The notes under the pieces: model-generated | Database searches by the model: none | Told to the model about the DNA's origin: nothing | The model's input: only the letters and a program-made list of their open reading frames with translations | Source: Streptomyces ficellus | Lineage (GTDB): Bacteria; Actinomycetota; Actinomycetes; Streptomycetales; Streptomycetaceae | Length of the DNA stretch: 64,000 nucleotides | Reading direction: 5' to 3' | Assembly (NCBI RefSeq): GCF_030406405.1 | Contig: NZ_JAUEPL010000019.1 | Span: 42,385 to 106,384 of the forward strand | Made by a program: the position numbers and the translations under genes | Shown here: piece after piece, positions 55,710 to 62,692 of the stretch | How positions within the stretch are numbered: the stretch's first letter is position 1 | How the letters are laid out: each line of letters begins with the position of its first letter

Positions 55710-56252
55710 ATGGGCAGCAAGGGGCGGTTCGTGGAGTGGGCCGTCGTCGGCAGTGACATCGGCCCGCTGCTGCTCGCCGCGACGGGCGAGGGGCTGGTCA
55801 GCGTGGTGTTCCACGCCGACGACGCGGTGCGCGGCCGGGCGCTCGGACGGCTGGCGGGGCAGTTGGGCGCGGAGCTCGTCGAGGATGCGTCCGGGCGGCT
55901 GGCCGAGCCGATACGCAGGCTGGAGGCGTATTTCGCGGGCGGGCTGCGGGAGTTCGGGCTTCGGCTGGACTGGTCGCTGACGACCGGGTTCAACCGCCAG
56001 GTGCTGCGGGAACTGGCGTCGGGCGTGCCGTACGGGTCGGTCGTCGGGTACGGGGAACTGGCCGGGCGAGTGGGGCAGGCGGGCGCGGCGCAGGCGGTCG
56101 GCGCGGCGATGGCCTCCAATCCGCTGCCCGTGGTGGTGCCGTGCCATCGGGTGGTGGAGAGCGACGGGCGGCTGGGCGGGTTCGGCGGAGGTCTGGAGAC
56201 CAAGCGCCGACTGCTGGAACTGGAGGGGGTGTTGCCACCGCCACTGTTCTGA
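55710..56252 (+). CDS. ogt: Methylated-DNA--protein-cysteine methyltransferase
   Basis: O6-alkylguanine-DNA alkyltransferase, 180 residues. The acceptor Cys is in PVVVPCHRVV, preceded by the recognition-helix region VPYGSVVGYGELAG with the QAVGAAMASNPLP segment; the N-terminal half is the usual variable domain. It repairs alkylated guanine by suicide transfer. TACGGT (55697-55702) ends 7 nt before ATG 55710 and there is no ribosome site. It is divergent from the MHYT gene. Confidence 0.93.
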   Translation: MGSKGRFVEWAVVGSDIGPLLLAATGEGLVSVVFHADDAVRGRALGRLAGQLGAELVEDASGRLAEPIRRLEAYFAGGLREFGLRLDWSLTTGFNRQVLRELASGVPYGSVVGYGELAGRVGQAGAAQAVGAAMASNPLPVVVPCHRVVESDGRLGGFGGGLETKRRLLELEGVLPPPLF

Positions 56253-56290
56253 ATCTGTAAGGGGTGGCACATGGGTGGCACACTGCCGCG

Positions 56291-57664
56291 GTGACTACGC
56301 ACCCCGACATACCCGACGCGTCCGGGCCGGCGAACGCATCCGACTCGGCGCCCGCGTCGTCGTCCGCCACGCCGCCTCCGGTCACGCCGTCCGCCGTCCC
56401 CTCACCCGGTGCGGTGACGGCGGCCCGGCTGCCCGCTCTGCGGCGGCGCGTATCGGCCGTGCTCATCGCCAGCCAGATCCTGGGAGGGCTGGGGGTGGCG
56501 ACCGCGATCGCGCTCGCCTCCGTACTGGCGCAGGAGGTGAGCGGGACGGAGGCGCTGTCCGGGCTGGCCCCGACCGCCATGGTCGCCGGGACGGCGCTGC
56601 TGTCCATGCCGCTGGCCGCGCTGATGACCGCACGCGGGCGGCGGCCCGGCCTGGTCCTGGGATACGGGGTCGGGGCGGTGGGCGCGGGTGTGGTCGTGCT
56701 CGCGGCCGTCATCGGGAGCTTTCCGCTGCTGCTGGCCGGCATGGCGGGTTTCGGTGCCGGATCGTCCGCCAATCTCCAGGCCCGGTTCGCGGCGGCGGAT
56801 CTGGCGGAGCCGGAGCGGCGCGGGCGTGCCATCTCCACGGTGGTGTGGGCGACGACGATCGGCGCCGTGCTGGGGCCGAACATCGCCGCGCCCGCGGGGC
56901 GAAGCGTGGCGGGGCTCGGGATACCCATGGCGGCGGGACCGTTCCTCTGGGCGGCCGGGGTGTTCGTGGCCGCCGCGGTGCTGGTCGCGGTCCTGCTGCG
57001 GCCGGACCCGTTGCTGACCGCACGGGCGCTGGCGGCAGGGCCCGAGGAAGAGGCGGGGAAGGAGGGCCGCTCCTTGCGGGCGGGTGTGCGGGCGGTGCGG
57101 GACTCGCCCCGCGCGCGGCTGGCGCTCGTGACCGTGGCGGTCTCGCACACCGCGATGGTCTCGATCATGTCGATGACGCCCGTGGCGCTCAGTCACCACG
57201 GGGCGGGCATCCAGCTGATCGGGCTCGTCATCAGCGGTCACATCGCGGGCATGTACGCGTTCTCGCCCGTGATGGGGTGGCTGTCGGACCGGTTCGGCCG
57301 GCTGCCCGTGATCGGTCTGGCCGTCGCGCTGCTGGCCTGCGCCGCGTTCCTGGCCGGCACGGCGGGCGCCGGGCACGGGCGTACGGCGGCGGGGTTGTTC
57401 CTGCTGGGCCTCGGCTGGTCGGCGGGCCTCGTCTCCGGGTCGGCCCTGCTGACGGACTCCGTTCCACAGGCAGCCCGGGCCGCCGTGCAGGGCCTGTCGG
57501 ACCTGACGATGAACACGGCGGCGGGCATCGGCGGTGCTGCGGCCGGCCTGATCGTCGCCCAGGCGGGCTACGGCTGGCTGAACGCCGTGGGGGCGCTCCT
57601 GCTGCTCCCGCTGGCCACCATGGCCCTGCGGCGTCGCGCGAAGCCGTTGACACCGAGCGCGTGA
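56291..57664 (+). CDS. MFS transporter
   Basis: A 457-residue major-facilitator protein with 12 predicted helices. A disordered Pro/Ser/Ala-rich start (about 1-45) precedes helix 1 (VLIASQILGGLGVATAIAL). The signature loop 2-3 is LMTARGRRPGL, and loop 8-9 GWLSDRFGRLPVIG. Efflux of small molecules is the usual role for this group, without a known substrate. The start is uncertain: GTG 56291 (VTTHPDIP) or GTG 56264. Confidence 0.87.
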   Translation: MTTHPDIPDASGPANASDSAPASSSATPPPVTPSAVPSPGAVTAARLPALRRRVSAVLIASQILGGLGVATAIALASVLAQEVSGTEALSGLAPTAMVAGTALLSMPLAALMTARGRRPGLVLGYGVGAVGAGVVVLAAVIGSFPLLLAGMAGFGAGSSANLQARFAAADLAEPERRGRAISTVVWATTIGAVLGPNIAAPAGRSVAGLGIPMAAGPFLWAAGVFVAAAVLVAVLLRPDPLLTARALAAGPEEEAGKEGRSLRAGVRAVRDSPRARLALVTVAVSHTAMVSIMSMTPVALSHHGAGIQLIGLVISGHIAGMYAFSPVMGWLSDRFGRLPVIGLAVALLACAAFLAGTAGAGHGRTAAGLFLLGLGWSAGLVSGSALLTDSVPQAARAAVQGLSDLTMNTAAGIGGAAAGLIVAQAGYGWLNAVGALLLLPLATMALRRRAKPLTPSA

Positions 57665-57691
57665 CGTCGCCGGTCACCACGCGGGCATAAT
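57662..57691 (+). promoter_or_regulatory. Possible promoter of psuG-psuK
   Basis: TGACGT (57662-57667) and CATAAT (57686-57691) are 18 nt apart, giving a 70-nt leader before psuG. The AT-rich -10 stands out in this GC-rich DNA; the -35 match is only partial. Confidence 0.35.
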
Positions 57692-57767
57692 CTCCCGGCT
57701 GCCCGGCACCGCTTGCCGGCGAGGCCGTGAGGTTTGCGCGGGCCGCTGCCGCGCCAGGGATGGGGAC

Positions 57768-58676
57768 ATGCCTGAGACCACGGTGGTGTTGTCGGAAGAG
57801 GTACGGGAGGCGATGGCCGCCGGCCATGCCGTTGTCGCCCTGGAGTCGACGATCATCGCGCACGGCCTGCCCCGCCCGCGCAATCTGGCGGTGGCGGAGG
57901 AGCTGGAGGCGCTGGTTCGGTCCGGCGGGGCCGTTCCGGCCACGATCGCCGTCCTGGACGGCGTGGCGCACGTGGGGCTGGACAAGCGGCAGTTGGAGCG
58001 GGTCGCGACCGACCCTGGCGTACGCAAACTGGGCCACCGCGACCTGGCGCCCGCCCTGGCGATGGGCGCGAGCGGTGCGACGACGGTGTCCGCGACGGCG
58101 TTCCTGGCCGCGCGGGCGGGGATCCGCGTCTTCGCGACCGGCGGGCTCGGCGGCGTACACCGTGAATGGGCCCACACGCAGGACGAGTCGGCGGACCTGC
58201 GGCTGCTGGCACGGACCCGGATCACCGTGGTGTGCGCCGGGGTCAAGTCCATCCTGGACGTGCCGGCCACGCTCCAGCGGCTGGAGACGCTGGGAGTCGG
58301 CATCCTGGGGTACGGGACGGAGCACTTCCCCGGCTTCTATCTGGCGTCCTCCGGCGAGCCGGTCGACTGGACGGTGCGGGCGCCGGAGGAGGTGGCGGCG
58401 GTGATACGGGCGCAGGACGCTCTCGGCGGGCCGGAGGCGGCGCTGATCGTCGCCAACCCGGTGCCGGAGGACGCGCAGTTGGACCCCCAGCTGCACGACC
58501 GGGTACTGGCGCGCGGGCTGGACGAGTGCCGGGAGCGGGGAATCACCGGGCAGGCGGTGACACCGTTCCTGCTGGAGTACCTGATGCGGCACACCGGCGG
58601 GGCGTCCCTGGACGCCAACCTGACGGCGGTGCGCGGCAATGTGCGGCTGGCGGCGCGCATCGCGGCCGTGCTGTGA
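57768..58676 (+). CDS. psuG: Pseudouridine-5'-phosphate glycosidase
   Basis: A 302-residue PsuG-family enzyme that reversibly splits pseudouridine 5'-phosphate into uracil and ribose 5-phosphate. Typical segments are VALESTIIAHGLPRPRN with the catalytic Glu, TIAVLDGVAHVGL, ATTVSATAFLAA and VFATGGLGGVHR with the active-site region. ATG 57768 has GGGGA close upstream. Its stop overlaps the kinase start (GTGA), forming a psuG-psuK unit for pseudouridine breakdown. Confidence 0.94.
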   Translation: MPETTVVLSEEVREAMAAGHAVVALESTIIAHGLPRPRNLAVAEELEALVRSGGAVPATIAVLDGVAHVGLDKRQLERVATDPGVRKLGHRDLAPALAMGASGATTVSATAFLAARAGIRVFATGGLGGVHREWAHTQDESADLRLLARTRITVVCAGVKSILDVPATLQRLETLGVGILGYGTEHFPGFYLASSGEPVDWTVRAPEEVAAVIRAQDALGGPEAALIVANPVPEDAQLDPQLHDRVLARGLDECRERGITGQAVTPFLLEYLMRHTGGASLDANLTAVRGNVRLAARIAAVL

Positions 58677-59563
58677 GCGGGCTTCTGGTCGTCGGGGACG
58701 TGGTCACCGACGTGGTGGCCCGGCACCGTACGCCGCTCGCCCCGGCGACCGACACGGCGGCGGAGATCCGGACGCTGCCGGGTGGGGCGGGAGCGAACGT
58801 GGCGTGCTGGGCGGCGCGTTCGGGCTGCCCGGACGTGCGGATTCTCGCCCGGGTGGGCACCGACCGGGCGGCCTGGCACGAGGAGCGGCTCCGGCGTGCG
58901 GGGGTGCGGCCGCTGCTGGTGCCGGACGCGAACGCGCCGACCGCGACGGTGGTCGCGCTGGTCGACGCGGCCGCCGAGCGGACGTTCCTCACGGACAGTG
59001 GCGCGGCGCTCCGGCTGGGGGTTGGCGACTGGTCGCCAAGCCTGCTGGACGGGGTGTACCACCTGCACCTGTCCGGGTATCTCTTCTTCGCCGGGACCAG
59101 CCGCGAGACGGCGCGGCTGGCCCTGGTGACAGCGCGGGAGCGGGGCGTGCCGGTGAGCGTGGACCCGGCATCGGCGGGGTTCGTCACCGAGCTGGGGGTG
59201 GGCCGCTTCCTGGCGGTGGTCGAGGGGGCGGACGTGCTGCTCCCGAACGCCGACGAGGCCACGCTGCTGACGGGCCTGGCGGACGCGGCGGACGCGGCCG
59301 CCAAGCTGAGCCGCCACTTCCCGCTGGTCGCGGTGACGCTGGGGGCCGCGGGCGCGCTGGTGGCGGCGTCGGGCGGGATCATCGCACGGGTGCCGGCGCC
59401 GGAGGTACGGGCGGTGGACACCACCGGCGCGGGCGACGCGTTCACGGGCGGATTCCTGGCAGCCCTCCTGTCCGGCGCGGATGCCGCGTCGGCGGCGGCA
59501 GCGGGCTGCCGGGCAGGCGCGCAAGCGGTCACCGCCCTGGGCGGACGCCCCCAGGAAGGGTGA
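58673..59563 (+). CDS. psuK: PfkB kinase, probable pseudouridine kinase
   Basis: A 296-residue PfkB-family kinase. The start VSGLLVVGDVVTDVV, the sugar-site PGGAGANVACWAARSG and the signature DTTGAGDAFTGGFLAALL with the catalytic Asp are intact. Coupling to psuG by a GTGA overlap makes pseudouridine the most likely substrate. It is the second PfkB enzyme in the window; the one at 40367 is not clearly linked to any pathway. Confidence 0.88.
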   Translation: MSGLLVVGDVVTDVVARHRTPLAPATDTAAEIRTLPGGAGANVACWAARSGCPDVRILARVGTDRAAWHEERLRRAGVRPLLVPDANAPTATVVALVDAAAERTFLTDSGAALRLGVGDWSPSLLDGVYHLHLSGYLFFAGTSRETARLALVTARERGVPVSVDPASAGFVTELGVGRFLAVVEGADVLLPNADEATLLTGLADAADAAAKLSRHFPLVAVTLGAAGALVAASGGIIARVPAPEVRAVDTTGAGDAFTGGFLAALLSGADAASAAAAGCRAGAQAVTALGGRPQEG

Positions 59564-59627
59564 GGCGGCGACGGGAAGGGTGCGGGGGCGACGGTAGCGG
59601 GGAGGGTGCGGGGGATGGGGGCGGGGA

Positions 59628-59740
59628 GCCGGTGCCGGACGGGGTGCGGTCCCGGACGGTGAACGGTGCCGGACGGGGTGCGGGGGTGATGGGGCGGGAG
59701 CGGTGCCGGACGGAGTGCGGTCCCGGACGGGGTGCGGACG
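59628..59740 (+). repeat. Direct repeats of a GTGCCGGACGGRGTGCGG unit
   Basis: The unit gtgccggacggrgtgcgg occurs near 59633, 59669 and 59703; the first and last copies are followed by tcccggacgg. These lie in the 190-nt gap after psuK, where convergent transcripts meet. Confidence 0.6.
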
Positions 59741-59756
59741 GCGCCTGGCCGGGCCC

Positions 59757-60389
59757 CTACCGCAGGCCACTCCACGCCGGGTGGCGGGGATCGTCGGCGC
59801 GGACGACGACGTCGGCGGCGTCCGCGGGGGCGACCTCATCCTCGTACCGCTCGAAGGCCGGCAGCGTCCATGCCTCCTCGGTCCGCCGTGCCAGCGCGCC
59901 CCGCGACAGCCGCAGGTGCACCGTCAGGTCGAACGGGAACCAGTGCCCCAACAGCAACGGCCCGTGCAGTACCAGTACCCCGCCCGGCACCAGCGCGCGG
60001 TACGGGCTGCGCGTGGCGCGGTCCGTGACCGGGTCCCACAGGTCGGGCAGCACCCGCCCGCTGCCACCCGGCTCCAGCGGCCCGAAGACCTCCCGCCACA
60101 GGGCGGCGGTGTCGAACCAGCCGCTGTAGTACGTGTCGGGGTCCTCCTTGCCGTACTCGTACCGCAGCGACGCCGGCCGCAGGAACCCCTCCGTTCCCAC
60201 GGTCATCACCGCCCGCCCGCGCAACCGCAGCGCCTCCGCCAGCATTCCGGCGGGCTCACCGGGCCTGGCGGCGGGCGGCCCGTCGACGCCGACCTTCAGC
60301 CACGGTCCCCCGTCGCCCGGGCTCAACCCGTCCACATGCACGGCGAGGGCGTCGGCCAGCCGTTCCCAGGTGATCGGTTCGAGTCTCAC
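59757..60389 (-). CDS. Uridine-kinase-like protein without Walker A
   Basis: About 210 residues, similar in layout to uridine kinases of Streptomyces (WERLADALAVHVDGL at the start, RVLPDLWDPVTDRATRS, VLHGPLLLG, FDLTVHLRLSRGALARR). The P-loop position reads VGVDGPPAARPGEPAG, lacking the GK(S/T) needed for ATP, so catalysis as a kinase is doubtful. I chose GTG 60389 (MRLEPITWERL); an upstream ATG at 60455 adds 22 residues without a ribosome site. Confidence 0.72.
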   Translation of the reverse strand: MRLEPITWERLADALAVHVDGLSPGDGGPWLKVGVDGPPAARPGEPAGMLAEALRLRGRAVMTVGTEGFLRPASLRYEYGKEDPDTYYSGWFDTAALWREVFGPLEPGGSGRVLPDLWDPVTDRATRSPYRALVPGGVLVLHGPLLLGHWFPFDLTVHLRLSRGALARRTEEAWTLPAFERYEDEVAPADAADVVVRADDPRHPAWSGLR

Positions 60390-60541
60390 GCTCTCATGCT
60401 GCCTGAGTCGGCTGCCCGAGTCGCCTGCCGGTTCCACGTTGTTCGACGTTGCCATGGGCGGCAGGGGTGCGGGTTCGGTGACGTCACCGCGCGGGAAAAC
60501 TCAAGGACACGCATATTTCGCCGAGTTCGCGGGAGCGCGGA

Positions 60542-61198
60542 TTGTCGTCCTGCCCGCTCGTGGTGATCGAGCCGCTCAAGCGCCGCCACTGCGCCGAGTG
60601 CCGCGGCGGGCCCCTGGCCAGGCTGGTGCTGGAGTTCCACGCGCCGCTCTGCCTGGACTGCGCCGACCTGGGCCATCTGGTCTACCTGGCACGCGGCGAC
60701 GCGGCCCTCACCCGCCGGGCCCGCGAGGCCAGTGGGCTCTGGGCGGTGGTCGTACGCCACAACCGGCGCCGTACGCGGTACGAGCGCCAGGGCATCCTCG
60801 TGGAGGAGGCGGCCCTCGCGCGGGCGGAGGCGGCGTGCCTGGCCGACGCCGAGGCTCGGGCCCGCCGCCGGGCCAGGGACGCGGCGCGGCGCGCGGCCGA
60901 GGACGTACGGTTCAGGGCCGCGCTGGCCGACGAGATCCTGCGGCTGTTTCCCGGCTGCCCGCCGGAGCGGGCGTCCGGGATAGCGGCGCACGCCGCGGAG
61001 CGCGGCAGCGGCCGCGTGGGCCGTACGGCAGCGGGACGTGCGCTGGACCAGGGCGCGGTGACCGCGGCGGTACGGGCATCGGTGCGGCACGTCGACACGG
61101 AGTACGACGCGCTCTTGATGCGGGGCGTCCCCCGCCGCCAGGCGCGTACCCGCGTGGCACCGGCCATCGAGGCGGTGCTGGAGGCCTGGCGGCGATGA
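60542..61198 (+). CDS. DUF2293-like protein
   Basis: A 218-residue protein. The N-terminus has a CxxC-like zinc pattern (CAECRGG and CLDCADLGHL at about 17-45). A long Arg/Ala-rich helix (about 85-115, RAEAACLADAEARARRRARD) follows, and the C-terminal 90 residues fit DUF2293 (FRAALADEILRLFPGCPPE; ASVRHVDTEYDALL). Function unknown. The start appears to be TTG 60542, with GGGAG 6 nt upstream; GTG 60557 is the alternative. Confidence 0.72.
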   Translation: MSSCPLVVIEPLKRRHCAECRGGPLARLVLEFHAPLCLDCADLGHLVYLARGDAALTRRAREASGLWAVVVRHNRRRTRYERQGILVEEAALARAEAACLADAEARARRRARDAARRAAEDVRFRAALADEILRLFPGCPPERASGIAAHAAERGSGRVGRTAAGRALDQGAVTAAVRASVRHVDTEYDALLMRGVPRRQARTRVAPAIEAVLEAWRR

Positions 61199-61211
61199 GG
61201 AGCCAGAGGGG

Positions 61212-61985
61212 TCAGGCGCCGTCCGGCGTGGGGCGGAAGCGGCGGTACAGCAGTGCGCCGCCGAGCATGAGGCCCATGGCGGCGCCGCCCATGCCGAACA
61301 GCCCGACGTCGGAACCGGTCTCCGCCAGAGACGACGTCCGGCCCGTCTGCGTCACCGGAGCGGGGGCCTCTGCGGCCGGCGCCGGGGCGGGCGCGGCGGG
61401 GGCGGCCGGCTCGTCGTGCTCGGGCGGAGTGGCGGGCTCGTGGTCCTTCGGCGGCTTCTGCGGCGAGGCGGGCGGCTTGCTGCCGCCGTTGCTGGACGCG
61501 TTGCCGAAGGTGGGGTTGAGGAGCCCGACCAGGCTGACGGAGTTGCCACTGACGTTGGCCGGCAGGTCGAACGGCAGCTGGATGCCGTTGCCGGAGATCA
61601 CACCCGGCGAGCCCTTCGCGACACCTCCGGCGGATGCCCCGCCTCCGCCGCCGCTGCCGTTCTTGCTCCCGTGCCCACCGTGCGACGTGCCCGGCCGGTC
61701 CTTGTGGTGACCGCCACCGTGGCCATGACCGCCCTTGTTCTCACCCCTGTTCGCGCACTTGTTGCCGTACGCGGGGTTGAGCAGCCCGACCACATTGACG
61801 GTGTTCCCGCAGGCGTTGACCGGTACGTCCACCGGCAGCTGCATGGTGTTGCCGGAGATCACCCCCGGCGAATCGGCCGCAGCGCCGACCGCGTCGGAGT
61901 CGGCGTGCGCATAACCCGCCGCCAGAGCGAGCGCGCCACCCGTGGCCATCAGTGTGACCAGACCATTTCGGCGAGTGTGCCTCAT
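61212..61985 (-). CDS. Long chaplin with LAXTG sorting signal
   Basis: A 257-residue cell-wall chaplin like ChpA-C of S. coelicolor. A signal peptide (1-29) is followed by chaplin domain 1 (about 35-75, SPGVISGNTMQLPVDVPVN then LLNPAYGNKC) with both Cys, a Gly/His-rich linker, domain 2 (about 120-160), a Pro/Ala spacer, and the sortase signal LAETG, hydrophobic helix and RRF tail. Chaplins coat aerial hyphae with amyloid fibres. Domain 2 has lost both Cys (SGNSVSLVGLL; GNASSN). ATG 61985 has AGGAAG upstream. Confidence 0.93.
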   Translation of the reverse strand: MRHTRRNGLVTLMATGGALALAAGYAHADSDAVGAAADSPGVISGNTMQLPVDVPVNACGNTVNVVGLLNPAYGNKCANRGENKGGHGHGGGHHKDRPGTSHGGHGSKNGSGGGGGASAGGVAKGSPGVISGNGIQLPFDLPANVSGNSVSLVGLLNPTFGNASSNGGSKPPASPQKPPKDHEPATPPEHDEPAAPAAPAPAPAAEAPAPVTQTGRTSSLAETGSDVGLFGMGGAAMGLMLGGALLYRRFRPTPDGA

Positions 61986-62200
61986 GGCTTCCTGCCTTCC
62001 GGAGACTTTCACGGGCACCCGCCCGCACCGGAATTAACGCCTTACACCTAAGCGGGGTTATGACGCATGCGCCATTCACTCCATCGAGTGGTGACTCATT
62101 CGAATCATCACACCCTTTTTACGTGTTGCGCGGCGCGGGCAATTCCTCTCCGAAGCGGTCGCCCTCGGCGGCGGGGAATCGGTCCTGGCACTCAGTCGCC

Positions 62201-62647
62201 TCAGCGGCCCCGGCTGTTCAGGTCGAGCCTGCCGATGGAGCCAGCCTGGATCACGGCGCCGTGCTGCACTCCCCCGCTGATGGTGTTGTGGACGTCGCCG
62301 GAAGAGACGGGCGCGGGGAGAGCGGGCATCAAGTCACCGAGAAGGGCGCGCAGTTCGGCAGCCGCTGCCGGGTCCGCCTGGAGGGTGCGGCGCATCCGGG
62401 CCCGCCATTCGGTGCGGGCCTCGGCCTGGGCGTCGGCCGTCGCCTGCTCGTCGCCCGACTCCTCGGCGGCGAGCAGTTCGGCCCGTACCGTCTCCAGCTC
62501 CGCGCCGACCGTCTCCGGGTCGGTGCCCGCTCGCCGGGCGAAGAAGGCGGTGACCCGGCCTCGCACCTGCTCCCATGTCTCGCCGACCAACTGCTGGACG
62601 AGCGCGGTCGCCCCCGCTGTCGCCAGTGCCACCAACTCGGCTTCCAC
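62201..62647 (-). CDS. Bell-like protein with RHIM-like amyloid signalling motif
   Basis: A 148-residue protein. Residues 1-110 are helical, Ala/Glu/Arg-rich (ELVALATAGATALVQQLVG; TWEQVRGRVTAFFARRAG; ADPAAAAELRALLGDLMPAL). The C-terminus carries NTISGGVQHGAVIQAGSIG (121-139), which fits the RHIM-like bacterial amyloid signalling motif (BASS3 type) that I recall at the end of Bell-domain effectors paired with NLR receptors. Such effectors are thought to be triggered by amyloid templating. No NLR gene is in the window, so it would be an orphan here. GTG 62647 has GAGGGGG upstream. Confidence 0.7.
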   Translation of the reverse strand: MEAELVALATAGATALVQQLVGETWEQVRGRVTAFFARRAGTDPETVGAELETVRAELLAAEESGDEQATADAQAEARTEWRARMRRTLQADPAAAAELRALLGDLMPALPAPVSSGDVHNTISGGVQHGAVIQAGSIGRLDLNSRGR

Positions 62648-62692
62648 CAGTCCCCCTCAGTCGTCTCTGGCGGTACGGCAGCAGCCTACCCA

